A stretch of DNA of 64,000 bases from Archivesica marissinica (Eukaryota > Mollusca > Bivalvia > Venerida > Vesicomyidae), in NCBI GenBank assembly GCA_014843695.1, contig CM026397.1:48933217-48997216 (forward strand). The letters are read 5' to 3'. The position numbers and the translations under genes are program-made. Of this stretch, positions 1-12,262 are shown piece by piece. Every line of letters begins with the position of its first letter. Position 1 is the first letter of the stretch. The notes beneath the pieces are model-generated. The model was given only the letters and a program-made list of their open reading frames with translations. It did not search any database and was not told the DNA's origin.

Positions 1-129
1 GCCACAAACATTGGCCATAGCAGGTCACATTTCCGTACTAGGACACGGGTTCTGTCAGCAACAAAAAAAAATCTTCGTCGGGAGAGTTTTAACTGTGAAT
101 AACATTATCAATAAAATGTGTTTCCACTA

Positions 130-360
130 ACCTGTAGGTTTTTTTTGTGTCTGGTGCCTGTGCCTGCATCGGTAAAATGCTCATACGGTCTAATTAATTA
201 ATAAAATGTGTATAATGTCTAGTGAATAAGGTCATCACTGGTTCGAGCCCGCTCAGGCCGTGTCTGTGTATGAATAGCAAACAATATAGATCCTGATCAG
301 ACGTGGCGTTACACTGCGGCTGTAATGCCACAACTGATCTGGATCTATGTTGTTTGCAAA
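130..360. mobile_element. Palindromic MITE fragments
   Basis: At about 280-352, AGCAAACAATATAGATCCTG is mirrored by CTGGATCTATGTTGTTTGCA, making a fold-back with GATCAG/CTGATC inner arms. A related fold-back lies at 36170-36370. A partial GTGTCTGGTGCCTGTG motif near 148 belongs to the family at 487-604. Confidence 0.5.
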
Positions 361-415
361 TGTGATTTTATTTACTCAGCAGGCAAAGGGTTAATACTAA
401 ATGTTTTGTTTAATT

Positions 416-1000
416 TGATCTGTGGATCCTATACAATAATCAGTGCTCTGGTGGTCCAAGACCAATGCCTTAATGACTGTTTTATTCACAGGCACCAGAC
501 ACAGACATTTTTTGTTGGCCTATGGTCATATAGTAAGTAATATTTACTAAAGTAAACACTAAAGTAAACATTACTTACTATGTGACCATAGTCTGGTGCC
601 TGTGGTTTTATTTGTATGTGTGGATCCTATACAAGAATCAGTGCTCTGGTTGTCTATATGACTGTTTGTTTTATTTGTAGGTGTGGATCCTATACAAGAA
701 TCAGTGCTCTTGTGGTCTGTATGACTGTTTGTTTGATTTGTAGGTGTGGATCATATACAAGAATCAGTGCTCTGGTGGTCTGTATGACTGTTTTTTTATT
801 TGTAGGTGTGGATCCTATACAAGAATCAGTGATCTGGTGGTCTGTATGACTGTGTTTTGATTTGTAGGTGTGGATCCTATACAATAATCAGTGCTCTGGT
901 GGTCCAAGACCAATGCCTTAATGCCTGTTTTATTTGTAGGTGTGGATCCTATACAAGAATCAATGCTCTGGTGGTCCAAGACCAATGCCTTCAAGAAGCA
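416..1000 (+). repeat. About 62-bp tandem repeat containing a splice acceptor and exon start
   Basis: Seven copies of GTGTGGATCCTATACAAGAA + TCAGTGCTCTGGTGGTC, most preceded by TTTATTTGTAG, a polypyrimidine acceptor. Only the last copy (from about 940) continues into a longer open block. The MITE at 487-605 separates the first copy from the rest. Confidence 0.7.
487..605. mobile_element. Palindromic MITE, CACAGGCACCAGAC family
   Basis: CACAGGCACCAGAC at the left and GTCTGGTGCCTGTGG at the right are inverted, and the inner arms GGTCATATAGTAAGTAAT / ATTACTTACTATGTGACC also pair. The whole 119-bp element can fold on itself. Confidence 0.65.
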
Positions 1001-1075
1001 GTGATCGCGTACAACCAGAGTAGACAGGGGAATGTACTCAACGATGCCAGACAGAGATAAGATTCACAGGTAACA
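940..1075 (+). CDS. Possible exon of an unidentified plus-strand gene
   Basis: After TTTGTAG the block is open in one frame (39 codons, ending QGNVLNDARQR, TAA at 1058-1060), and CACAG|GTAACA follows at 1069-1074. The stop precedes the possible donor, so either this is a last exon or the frame is not real. I do not recognise the product. Confidence 0.3.
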
Positions 1076-1237
1076 TTGTACATTTATGATTTACACTTAT
1101 TTTTGACTGGTCAAAGTTAAAAACAGCTATTTTGAAATGTTGGATATGTGGCAATTGTTTCCTTGGCAACAGCAAAATGGCCATAGTATTAAAGTCTTAA
1201 CGAGAGTGATTAATGCTAATTGTTAAGCTGTCGTATG

Positions 1238-1350
1238 AGTGGTGATTAGCACGCTCGCTGGTTAGCACGCTCGCTGGTTAGCACGCTCGATACTCACTTT
1301 ATAACCTGGGTTCGATCCTCGAACCAGGAAGTATTCGAGATGGTAAGTTG
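1238..1350 (+). mobile_element. SINE-C fragment (tRNA-like head, triplicated A-box)
   Basis: GATTAGCACGCTCGCTG is present three times in a row, followed by GGGTTCGATCCTCG, a B-box-like motif. The rest of the SINE is missing. Confidence 0.55.
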
Positions 1351-1401
1351 CTAGAATTGCTTGGCAGTAATTGTAAAGGATGTAAACTGTTTTTATTGTA
1401 G

Positions 1402-1795
1402 GTGACTTCTCTGAATACTATAAAACAATGGAGGCCATGGACGTTTCCTCAAGTCTTGAACCCGCTTGAGACGTTGCTAAGCGACCAGTTGAAAGAAAAG
1501 CGGAACCAATTCCAGAAAAAACATACAATGTCACACCCTACACAAAACTTGTGAAAGTTCAAAAACCAGAGCGGACGAGGAAACAAGGGAATAAGTTTGC
1601 ACTGGCCTACACTCGTCAACAAGCTAAACCGAGCATATCGGAATCGGCAAGAATGTCGGCAAGATCCTCAGCACGTACGGAGATGACTGATAGAGAACGA
1701 CAAATGATTTATGCTAATTCTAGAATGACTTACTGCAGATGTTGCGAATGCCTGGGTTTTTGTATGCAAATTACACATCTACATGTACTAGTTTA
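1402..1795 (+). CDS. Possible last exon, broken by one in-frame TGA
   Basis: After TTATTGTAG the frame reads DFSEYYKTMEAMDVSSSLEP, meets TGA at 1467-1469, then stays open in the same frame for 108 further codons to TAA at 1794. That downstream part is basic and Ser/Arg-rich (SARMSARSSARTEMTDRERQ). It could be a gene end with a 3'UTR after TGA, a pseudogene or a sequencing error. I do not recognise the protein. Confidence 0.3.
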
Positions 1796-1925
1796 AAATC
1801 TTCTTAATTACCGTAAGTCAAAGAAATAACTCAAACAACAAAAAAATCAAATTTAAAGTCCACAATGCCCATCAATGACATGAAATGCATTTTTAAACAA
1901 AAATCAAATATTTGATATAATTATC

Positions 1926-4900
1926 TTAGTTATTGGGACTACGTTCAAGTGGACTTCGCTCCATACATATCCACCTAATTACATATATAATTACCTTTAC
2001 TACTTAGTTATTGGGACTACATGCACCTCGCTCCATGCACATCCACCTAATTACATATATAATTACCGTTACTACTTAGTTATTGGGACTACATGGACCT
2101 CGCTCCATGCACATCCACCTAATTACATATATGCAACCGTTACTACTTAGTTATTGGGACTACATGGACCTCGCTCCATGCACATCCACCTAATTACATA
2201 TATAAACCTTTACTACTTAGTTATTGGGACTACATGGACCTCGCTCCATGCACATCCACCTAATTACATATATGCAACCGTTACTACTTAGTTATTGGGA
2301 CTACATGGACCTCGCTCCATGCACATCCACCTAATTACATATATGCAACCGTTACTACTTAGTTATTGGGACTACATGGACCTCGCTCCAGGCACATCCA
2401 CCTAATTACATATATAATTACCTTTACTACTTAGTTATTGGGACTACATGGACCTCGCTCCATGCACATCCACCTAATTACATATATAATTACCGTTACT
2501 ACTTAGTTATTGGGACTACATGGACCTCGCTCCATGCACATCCACCTAATTACATATATAATTACCTTTACTACTTAGTTATTGGGACTACATGCACCTC
2601 GCTCCATGCACATCCACCTAATTACATATATAATTACCGTTACTACTTAGTTATTGGGACTACATGGACCTCGCTCCATGCACATCCACCTAATTACATA
2701 TATGCAACCGTTACTACTTAGTTATTGGGACTACATGGACCTCGCTCCATGCACATCCACCTAATTACATATATGCAACCGTTACTACTTAGTTATTGGG
2801 ACTACATGGACCTCGCTCCATGCACATCCACCTAATTACATATATGCAACCTTTACTACTTAGTTATTGGGACTACATGGACCTCGCTCCATGCACATCC
2901 ACCTAATTACATATATGCAACCTTTACTACTTAGTTATTGGGACTACATGGACCTCGCTCCATGCACATCCACCTAATTACATATATGCAACCTTTACTA
3001 CTTAGTTATTGGGACTACATGGACCTCGCTCCATGCACATCCACCTAATTACATATATAATTACCTTTACTACTTAGTTATTGGGACTACATGGACCTCG
3101 CTCCAGGTACATCCACCTAATTACATATATGCAACCGTTACTACTTAGTTATTGGGACTACATGGACCTCGCTCCAGGCACATCCACCTAATTACATATA
3201 TGCAACCGTTACTACTTAGTTATTGGGACTACATGGACCTCGCTCCAGGCACATCCACCTAATTACATATATAATTACCTTTACTACTTAGTTATTGGGA
3301 CTACATGGACCTCGCTCCATGCACATCCACCTAATTACATATATAATTACCGTTACTACTTAGTTATTGGGACTACATGGACCTCGCTCCATGCACATCC
3401 ACCTAATTACATATATGCAACCGTTACTACTTAGTTATTGGGACTACATGGACCTCGCTCCAGGCACATCCACCTAATTACATATATGCAACCGTTACTA
3501 CTTAGTTATTGGGACTACATGGACCTCGCTCCAGGCACATCCACCTAATTACATATATGCAACCTTTACTACTTAGTTATTGGGACTACATGGACCTCGC
3601 TCCAGGCACATCCACCTAATTACATATATGCAACCGTTACTACTTAGTTATTGGGACTACATGGACCTCGCTCCATGCACATCCACCTAATTACATATAT
3701 AATTACCTTTACTACTTAGTTATTGGGACTACATGGACCTCGCTCCATGCACATCCACCTAATTACATATATAATTACCGTTACTACTTAGTTATTGGGA
3801 CTACATGGACCTCGCTCCATGCACATCCACCTAATTACATATATAATTACCTTTACTACTTAGTTATTGGGACTACATGGACCTAGATCCATGCACATCC
3901 ACCTAATTACATATATAATTACCTTTACTACTTAGTTATTGGGACTACATGGACCTCGCTCCAGGTACATCCACCTAATTACATATATGCAACCGTTACT
4001 ACTTAGTTATTGGGACTACATGGACCTCGCTCCAGGCACATCCACCTAATTACATATATGCAACCTTTACTACTTAGTTATTGGGACTACATGGACCTCG
4101 CTCCAGGCACATCCACCTAATTACATATATGCAACCGTTACTACTTAGTTATTGGGACTACATGGACCTCGCTCCATGCACATCCACCTAATTACATATA
4201 TAATTACCTTTACTACTTAGTTATTGGGACTACATGGACCTCGCTCCATGCACATCCACCTAATTACATATATAATTACCTTTACTACTTAGTTATTGGG
4301 ACTACATGGACCTCGCTCCATGCACATCCACCTAATTACATATATCAACCTTTACTACTTAGTTATTGGGACTACATGGACCTCGCTCCATGCACATCCA
4401 CCTAATTACATATATGCAACCTTTACTACTTAGTTATTGGGACTACATGGACCTAGATCCATACACATCCACCTAATTACATATATAATTACCGTTACTA
4501 CTTAGTTATTGGGACTACATGGACCTAGATCCATGCACATCCACCTAATTACATATATGCAACCGTTACTACTTAGTTATTGGGACTACATGCACCTCGC
4601 TCCATGCACATCCACCTAATTACATATATAATTACCTTTACTACTTAGTTATTGGGACTACATGCACCTCGCTCCATGCACATCCACCTAATTACATATA
4701 TGCAACCTTTACTACTTAGTTATCGGGACTACATGCACCTCGCTCCATGCACATCCACCTAATTACATATATGATTACCGTTACTACTTAGTTATTGGGA
4801 CTACATGGACCTCGCTCCATGCACATCCACCTAATTACATATATAATTACCTTTACTACTTAGTTATTGGGACTACATGGACCTAGATCCATGCACATCC

Positions 4901-6800
4901 ACCTAATTACATATATAATTACCTTTACTACTTAGTTATTGGGACTACATGGACCTCGCTCCATGCACATCCACCTAATTACATATATGCAACCTTTACT
5001 ACTTAGTTATTGGGACTACATGGACCTCGCTCCATGCACATCCACCTAATTACATATATGCAACCTTTACTACTTAGTTATCGGGACTACATGCACCTCG
5101 CTCCATGCACATCCACCTAATTACATATATGATTACCGTTACTACTTAGTTATTGGGACTACATGGACCTCGCTCCATACACATCCACCTAATTACATAT
5201 ATAATTACCGTTACTACTTAGTTATTGGGACTACGTTCAAGTGGACCTAGATCCATGCACATCCACCTAATTACATATATGCAACCTTTACTACTTAGTT
5301 ATTGGGACTACATGGACCTCGCTCCATGCACATCCACCTAATTACATATATAATTACCGTTACTACTCAGTTATTGGGACTACGTTCAAGTGGACCTTGA
5401 TCCATGCATATCCACCTAATTACATATATAATTACCTTTACTACTTAGTTATTGGGACTACATGGACCTAGATCCATACAAATCCACCTAATTACATATA
5501 TGCAACCGTTACTACTTAGTTCTTGGGACTACATGGACATCGCTCCATGCACATCCACCTAATTACATATATGCAACCTTTACTACTTAGTTATTGGGAC
5601 TACATGGACCTCGCTCCATGCACATCCACCTAATTACATATATAATTACCGTTACTACTTAGTTATTGGGACTACATGGACCTCGCTCCATGCACATCCA
5701 CCTAATTACATATATAATTACCTTTACTACTTAGTTATTGGGACTACATGGACCTCGCTCCATGCACATCCACCTAATTACATATATGCTACCTTTACTA
5801 CTTAGTTATTGGGACTACATGGACCTCGCTCCATGCACATCCACCTAATTACATATATGCTACCGTTACTACTTAGTTATTGGGACTACATGGACCTCGC
5901 TCCATGCACATCCACCTAATTACATATATGCAACCTTTACTACTTAGTTATTGGGACTACATGGACCTCGCTCCATGCACATCCACCTAATTACATATAA
6001 ATTACCGTACTACTTAGTTATTGGGACTACATGGACCTCGCTCCATGCACATCCACCTAATTACATATATACAACCGTTACTACTTAGTTATGGGACTAC
6101 ATGGACCTCGCTCCATGCACATCCACCTAATTACATATATAATTACCTTTACTACTTAGTTATTGGGACTACATGGACCTCGCTCCATGCACATCCACCT
6201 AATTACATATATATTACCTTTACTACTTAGTTATTGGGACTACATGGACCTCGCTCCATGCACATCCACCTAATTACATATATGCAACCTTTACTACTTA
6301 GTTATTGGGACTACATGGACCTCGCTCCATGCACATCCACCTAATTACATATATAATTACCGTTGCTACTTAGTTATTGGGACTACATGGACCTCGCTCC
6401 ATGCACATCCACCTAATTACATATATAATTACCTTTGCTACTTAGTTATTGGGACTACATGGACCTCGCTCCAGGCACATCCACCTAATTACATATATAA
6501 TTACCTTTACTACTTAGTTATTGGGACTACATGGACCTCGCTCCAGGCACATCCACCTAATTACATATATAATTACCGTTGCTACTTAGTTATTGGGACT
6601 ACATGGACCTAGATCCATGCACATCCACCTAATTACATATATAATTATCTTTACTACTTAGTTATTGGGACTACATGGACCTCGCTCCATGCACATCCAC
6701 CTAATTACATCTATGCTACCGTTACTACTTAGTTATTGGGACTACATGGACCTCGCTCCATGCACATCCACCTAATTACATCTATGCTACCGTTACTACA
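1926..6800. repeat. 71/72-bp satellite array, about 68 copies
   Basis: Each unit runs TTATTGGGACTACATGGACC, then TCGCTCCATGCACATCCACC, then TAATTACATATAT and either GCAACC or AATTACC (the two length classes), then GTTACTACTTAG. Variants such as CTAGATCCATG and GCTCCAGGCAC recur in blocks, indicating local duplications. The open frame at 6021-6230 is the repeat translated. Confidence 0.95.
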
Positions 6801-7009
6801 CTTACTTTCAAGTAGTCCGATTTAAATGAAACTTACATACACGTATGTAACACACATGTTTCGCAATCGTTGTAAAATAAATATAAAAATAAAGTTTGTA
6901 TAAACATAATGAGTAGTTGTGCATGACATTAATTTTTGGGTGACCTTGACGACAAAATGAATCGGTGGAAGTTTAGAAATATGTTTCTTCTACTCCGGTA
7001 TGAAGGTTT

Positions 7010-7365
7010 CGGACATTTGGGTGACAAATGATGTTTTAGAACATACATTTGGATGACAAAGTGTCGTTTTAGAACAAACATTTGGGTGACAAAGTGCCGT
7101 TTTAGAACTTACAGTTTGATGACATTTTAGAACATACATTTGAGTGACAAATGTCATTTTAGAACATACATGTGGGTGACAAATGTCATTTTAGAACATT
7201 CATTTGGGTGACAAAATGTTGTTGTAGTATTTGGGTGACAAAGTGTCATTTTGGAACATATATTTGAGTATCAAAATGTCGATTTAGAACATACATTTGG
7301 GTGACAAATGACGTTTTAGAACATACATTTGGGTGACAAAATGTCGTTTTGGGTAAATATATTAA
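7010..7365. repeat. Short degenerate tandem repeat, about 34 bp
   Basis: ACATTTGGGTGACAAATGTC + GTTTTAGA recurs around ten times with drift. It adjoins the EF-hand exon. Confidence 0.8.
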
Positions 7366-7377
7366 ACTATTAATCAC

Positions 7378-7638
7378 CTTCAATCCTTCCTGAAATTCTT
7401 GCAGGCTTACGCTCATGGAATCATCCGAATCGAATCTTTCAAAGAGTTCAACAAGTGAGACGTTGCTCTCCTTACAGAAGTCTCTTAGGCACTCTAGACC
7501 TTCCTTGAGAATATCCCCGACGTTGTCCTTTTTATTCTTCCCGTAGGACAAGGCGTAGCCATACAATACGCTCAGATGACGGTGCATGTCTGTCACGTTC
7601 CGAATGTGGTCCGCAAACTTGGGACTAAAGGTGCAATC
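7378..7638 (-). CDS. LRRC74-like exon 11 (EF-hand)
   Basis: 261 nt, 87 codons, between CATTTAAG| and |GTGATT. After a helical segment it contains FERFDSDDSMSVSLQEFQEG, a canonical EF-hand loop (DSDDSMSVSLQE: Asp at loop positions 1 and 3, Ser at 5, Glu at 12), predicted to bind calcium. If the donor is not used, the frame runs on 44 codons into a 34-bp repeat and stops at 7246; the repeat-coded tail would be lineage-specific. Confidence 0.75.
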
Positions 7639-7933
7639 CTTAAATGAGGTATATCCACAATAATTACTGTGCAACATTTGGAGCAAGGGCATGATACTGA
7701 ATAATTGCAATTCTAACAATGTTATATATACAATGTGGCAAACACACAACCCTTAGTCTGGGAATAGACGTCGATATCATTTGCTTTCTACTTCATATAT
7801 CTCTGCAATAGCCTGACCGTTAAATAATAAGCCACGCTCAATTTGTGATAATAGTCGAGAGTACCGTAATTATGTACAAAGGGAAACAATTACTCATTTC
7901 GTGCTGAGAGTAGGCATCACACACATTGTCAAT

Positions 7934-8226
7934 GTGTGTGTGTTTTACGTTTATTTACTACTACAACTACTGGTTGCCCATATGAGCGACGCCTCCTGAA
8001 GATATTAGTCAGTTTAAATGTTTGAAGGATAGTGCAATGATACAGACCCATTCCAGAGTGTCCTCTGGTTCTTTTACGTGCACTGTGTAAAGCACCGACA
8101 CGAGACCTCGGTTTAAAGTCCCATCTGAAAGACTGTTAATTTTATTAGGGTCAGACGGGGGATCGAACCTGCGATCCCTGGATTACCAGTCCAGTGTGTT
8201 ACCACTGGACTACATATCTGTCTGTA
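7934..8226 (-). mobile_element. SINE-A, near full-length reference copy
   Basis: The element is transcribed from the minus strand. Its tRNA-like head (text 8156-8222, reversed) has TAGTCCAGTGGTAACAC as an A-box-like segment, an anticodon arm CTGGA-CTGGTAA-TCCAG (loop reading as a Thr GGT anticodon) and GGTTCGATCCCCC as the B-box. The body has AGGTCTCGTGTCGGTGCTTT and the tail GGGCAACCAGTAGTTG...AAACGTAAAACACAC. I call this family SINE-A here; it is the parent of the largest arrays in the window. Confidence 0.8.
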
Positions 8227-8379
8227 ACATTGTCAACCGAAGGAAAGTTCCTTTTTCTATGTCACATTAACCGTTGTGCTCTGAGACAACTTATGGTCAT
8301 TTACTACAGCTAACATTAAAAGAGATATTTGCAAGAAGGGATGTAGGAAACACACCTGTATTATGGAAATATTAGGCTC

Positions 8380-8510
8380 TACAGACACTACAATGGGTTA
8401 TTAACCCAATCTACACTACAGACCTCTAAATAGGCTTACAAAAAGTGTAGATCCAGATGAGCCGGCTCGTCACGGTCTCATCATGATCTGCACTTTCTGC
8501 AGGTAATATT
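8380..8510. mobile_element. Degenerate palindromic MITE-like stretch
   Basis: GTAGATCCAGATGAGCCGGC is partly mirrored by CATCATGATCTGCAC, resembling the fold-back elements at 280-352 and 36170-36370. Weak. Confidence 0.3.
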
Positions 8511-8764
8511 ACTATTTTTAGACAATATTACCCATTTTGATAAATGAACTGGTCCAAATGTAATTTTCTTATTAATTTATTGGTCTAAATATAGCATGCA
8601 CCAGTCCATGTCAGTTACTTGGTGGTGAATGGGTTAACATTTTACATTTAAATTAAAGTGCCATTTATATTTTAGCATTCTAAGAATTCCTATCATCATT
8701 TTCATATAATTACCAGAATTGTACATTTAGTGACATTACAGGCAAGAAAAGATGATATCACAGG

Positions 8765-8878
8765 TCAAACTTGGACCTGGTACGGTGGTCGCCAGATCGC
8801 ACAGGTGGGTTTTCTCCGGGTACTCCTGTTTCCTCCCACACGAATGACCACATATACAAATAAAGTTTAAAGTTTAAA
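8765..8878 (+). mobile_element. SINE-C, 3' part
   Basis: Contains TGGTCGCCAGATCGCACAGG, GGGTTTTCTCCGGGTACTCC and TTTCCTCCCACACGAATGAC, the constant middle of SINE-C, ending in AAATAAAGTTTAAAG. The tRNA head is missing. Confidence 0.7.
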
Positions 8879-8975
8879 CTTGGACGTCATTATGCAAATA
8901 ATTATTATAATATCAGTGTTGTACACCTTTTTGAATGATATTCACATTTATTGTTGTATGTATGTACATTTGTAT

Positions 8976-9276
8976 CACAGGCACAAGACACACACTATTT
9001 TTTGTTTGCCCTATGGTCATATAATAAGTAACGTTTACAGTAAACATTACTTACTATATGATCATAGGGTAAAAACAATGATTTGTGTCTTGTGCTACAG
9101 TAAACATTACTTACTATATGATCATAGGGTAAAACAAATATTTGTGTCTTGTGCTACAGTAAACATTACTTACTATATGATCATAGGGTAAACAAAAAAT
9201 AATTTGTGTCTTGTGCTTCAGTAAACATTACTTACTATATGACCATAGAGTAAAAAAAATATTTGTGTCTTGTGCT
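8976..9276. mobile_element. Palindromic MITE whose right arm is in four tandem copies
   Basis: Starts with CACAGGCACAAGACACA. The right arm, CAGTAAACATTACTTACTAT + ATGATCATAGGGTAAA + ATTTGTGTCTTGTGCT, occurs four times at about 59-bp spacing. It is the same family as 487-605, which has one right arm. Confidence 0.7.
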
Positions 9277-9319
9277 AGTCCTAGTTTTGTGTATACGGTA
9301 TAAGGTTATACGGTATAAA

Positions 9320-9530
9320 CGTTATTTATTATACAATGATTGCGAAACAAGCTTTAAAAACGAATATTAACCACTCCCGTTGGCGCGTATGAAAGCGTCA
9401 TTTAATGTGTGAGGAAACCATTAGTTGCTGGTGAAAACCACACCTGTCGGATCTGGCGGGCACGTATCATCTCACATGCTTCCCGATCCGAGGATCGAAC
9501 TCGGGTTACATAAGTGAGATGCGAGCAAGA
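9320..9530 (-). mobile_element. SINE-C, degenerate
   Basis: GATTGCGAAACAAGCTTTAA, ACTCCCGTTGGCGCGTATGA, ACCACACCTGTCGGATCTGG and GAGGATCGAACTCGGG (B-box) follow in the order of SINE-C read on the minus strand, with drift and small deletions. Confidence 0.6.
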
Positions 9531-9597
9531 TTTATATTACGTGCCTAATGGTACAATAGTATCTATTTATACTTGTATCTTTGTAAACAATCTTTAC

Positions 9598-9693
9598 CGT
9601 CATATCCAGTGTTTCAAGTTTTAATACTGGACAATTTCTGAGAATAAGTAGCCCTGTTGCTGCAAACTCTTCAGGTATATTATTCTTACCAAT
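9598..9693 (-). CDS. LRRC74-like exon 10 (leucine-rich repeat)
   Basis: 96 nt, 32 codons, between CTTACAG| and |GTAAAG. IGKNNIPEEFAATGLLILRN continues the repeat left open by the LLHLR end of exon 9. Its end, LETLDMT, runs on into DCTFSP in exon 11. Confidence 0.75.
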
Positions 9694-9884
9694 CTGTAAG
9701 GCAAAGCACTGTCAATAATGTAGTCTGTAAAACAACCATATTTAACCATGAACAATCTGCCTGGCTACAACGCATGTCTGTTTGTCCTGATTTCGACAGG
9801 TTTAAACGTCTGCACAGTTCCATGACAGTAGTCAACATATACATGAAAAGTGTAAGCTTGGATGAACAAATTCTTCTTGTATTT

Positions 9885-10166
9885 TACCTTTATTTATCGT
9901 CGTTACCGGTTGCCCATATGAGCAACGCCTCCTGAAGAGATTAGTCATATTAGAATTTTGGAGGATAGTGCAATGATACAGATAAAGACCCATTTCAGAG
10001 TCTCCTCTGGTTCTTTTACGTGCACGGTGTAAAGCACCGACACGAGACCTCGGTTTAAAGTCCCTTCTGAAAGATTGTTAATTTTATTATGGTCAGATGG
10101 GGGATCAAACCTGCGATCCCTGGATTACCAGTCCAGCGTGTTACCACTGGACTACAGATCTAACTT
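9885..10166 (-). mobile_element. SINE-A copy
   Basis: Full-length by comparison with 7934-8226, including the tRNA-like end TGCGATCCCTGGATTACCAG and the CATATGAGCAACGCCTCCTG body. It lies in the intron between exons 10 and 9 side by side with the acceptor of exon 10 (about 190 bases away). Confidence 0.8.
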
Positions 10167-10441
10167 CTTTTTATGTTAGGCTTTGCTTATTTGAATATGT
10201 CAATGTCACACTTTCTTGATCTCAACAGACATGTTGAATTTATGAATCTAAACGGAACATTTCTGAGAGCTGTGGTTGTCGAAAGCACATACATCTGGTT
10301 CCAAAACATGATCTTCAGAAAGCAGCGGGTTTTTAAGGGAGCTTTTTAAGGGAGCTTTCTTATACATCTATTCACTTTTCGTTTCGTTGAAATAATAACT
10401 ATGTTCTTAAATTTTTGTTAATTTTTGTAAACTTTTTTAAA

Positions 10442-10622
10442 TACAGTCAAACCTGTCTTAAGCAGCCAGCCAAGGGAGTAGGAGAAATTGGCTGCTTAGC
10501 ACAGGTGGCTGCTTAATAGAGGTCAAATATATAATAAAATAACCGATTGGGGATCTGGAAACTGGCTGCTTAATACAAGTTGGTGCTTAATGGAGGTGAC
10601 CACTAACACAGGTTTGACTGTA
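10442..10622. mobile_element. MITE-1, unexpanded copy (TACAGTCAAACCTGT ends)
   Basis: 181 bp with terminal inverted repeats TACAGTCAAACCTGT and the mirror ACAGGTTTGACTGTA, TA at both ends as in Tc1/mariner targets. Inside are only a few copies of GGCTGCTTAATACA. It has no coding capacity and is the short form of the elements at 38211 and 40084. Confidence 0.8.
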
Positions 10623-11175
10623 TACTGCTTATTGCCCTGCTTTTATGAGGATTGCATAACAGCACGTGTGTTGTATAGGCATTAATGTGAGCTTATCTTG
10701 TATGTATATATCGTCTGATATTTTGTACGCATATAATAATGGATGTGTTCTGAAACACCATGTTTGTAATATTTGATGTATTTTGTATTTTTTGCATCAT
10801 TTTATGGCATTTGTATGTTTGCTATGTTTGTATGTTTGCTATGTCTGATGTATTTTGTATTGTTTGCATCATTTTATGGCATTTGTATGTTTGCTATGTT
10901 TGTATGTTTGGTATGTCTGATGTATTTTGAATGTGCTTTGAATGTCATATGATACTCTTCAGAAATGGAGGAAATAAAGATGATATATAATTGAATATCA
11001 CAACTTGTGCGGAATTCTTTCCCGGTAATTCACAACTTAGGCTGAATTCTTTTTCACACAATAGCCTCTTGTGTGCGGAAATGTTTAACTAAAAATCACA
11101 TTTTGGGCGGAATCATTTTGTGGAAAATCACATGATGTCACATATTGTAAATATTCACATATTGTAAGTAAATGT
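10623..11175. other. Non-coding intron with two small repeats
   Basis: TGTATGTTTGCTATGTTTG with TTTGCATCATTTTATGGCAT is repeated about 70 bp apart (10790-10925). At 10990-11130 AATCACA.CTT.TG.GCGGAAT recurs loosely three or four times. No gene seen. Confidence 0.6.
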
Positions 11176-11239
11176 TTTATATGATTACTGTTGTAAATGG
11201 TATGAGAAAGTAAATTACATATATTTGTTTAACCCTTAC

Positions 11240-11434
11240 CCGTAAGTGGAGTAATGATTCGTTAAGGTTTACTGCTGTGATGAGATTCATAAATCCATCG
11301 TGGCCGATTCTACAGCACGTGAGATCAAGTGACTTCAGCACGTTGTTCACCTTTATAGCTTTGGCAAAACTAATGGCGCCGCTGTCTTCAATGCCGTTCC
11401 ACGAGAAATTGAAGTTCTTTAAGTATGCATTTTC
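11240..11434 (-). CDS. LRRC74-like exon 9 (two leucine-rich repeats)
   Basis: 195 nt, 65 codons, between TTTTCCCAG| and |GTAAGG. Two repeats can be read: LKNFNFSWNGIEDSGAISFA and LKSLDLTCCRIGHDGFMNLI. A MITE lies 27-30 bases upstream of the acceptor and its sequence extends the open frame artificially to 11506. Confidence 0.8.
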
Positions 11435-11463
11435 CTGGGAAAATATAGCATCAAATTTAAAAC

Positions 11464-11783
11464 TACAGTCTACATCCGTTATGTCGAATTCCGTCAGACC
11501 AAACACAATACTTCGACATAACCGAAGTTTGAGTTAACGAAAATCGATATAAATGGAGCCAGTTATATGTAAAATGATAGTGTCTGAAACAGGACTTTGA
11601 TCCGACTTCGAGGTCTGAAACAGGACTTTGATCCGACTTCGAGATAACCCAGTGAATTTGACTATAACCGACTTTGACATAGCAGACTTTGACATAACCG
11701 ACCTTAACATAGCAGACTTTGACATAACCGACTTTGACATAACCGACTTTGACATAACCGACCGACGTAGCGGATGTAGACTG
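11464..11783. mobile_element. MITE-2, copy with an expanded 15-bp internal repeat
   Basis: Ends TACAGTCTACATCCG and CGGATGTAGACTG are inverted. Inside, CTTTGACATAACCGA (15 bp) occurs about eight times at 11665-11765; the copy at 18476-18675 has only one or two. It ends 28-30 bases from the exon 9 acceptor. Confidence 0.75.
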
Positions 11784-12094
11784 AAATTGAAACCTTCAAC
11801 GGTGTTGTCTTTTCATATGTGAAATATACATATTTATTACTTCCCGACTACTCGGCTGTTTCGCAATATGTCGATATTTCTTGTAATTCACTAGTGTGCT
11901 TAGATTAAACATAGTTTATTTCAAACAATTATTCAATTAGTCAAAGAGGAGCGTCGAATTTAGTATTCTAGTTAGTAGCTGGAAAAACTCATGAGGATAA
12001 ATGCCTGACATTTTCAAAATCAGGAAAATACACACATTTACAAAAACTAAAATCTTGAGTTTGGCCCCTGTTTCTCAGTTCTCGGTACAATACA
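11784..12094. other. Intron sequence, nothing recognised
   Basis: AT-rich, no repeat or coding signal that I can support. Confidence 0.5.
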
Positions 12095-12262
12095 GGGACT
12101 TTATGTTTATTTATCATCGCTACCGGTTGTCCATATGAGCGACGCCTCCTGAAGAGATTAGTCATATTAGATTATCGGAGGATAGTGCAATGAAACAGAG
12201 AGAGACCCATTCCAGAGTCTCCTCTCGTTCTTTTGCGTGCATCGGCTGAAAACCTGGTAACA
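12095..12262 (-). mobile_element. SINE-A body leading into the 63-bp array
   Basis: The SINE reads normally from TTTATTTATCATCGCTACCG to TCTTTTGCGTGCATCGG, then a shortened middle leads to GGGTCAGACGGGGGGATCAA, the start of its tRNA-like end, which then repeats as the array. Confidence 0.75.

Noticed and set aside
8156..8222. Functional tRNA-Thr gene (minus strand)
   Set aside because: The head folds partly as a tRNA, but it is joined to a repeated body and tail and recurs in more than ten copies; it is a SINE head.
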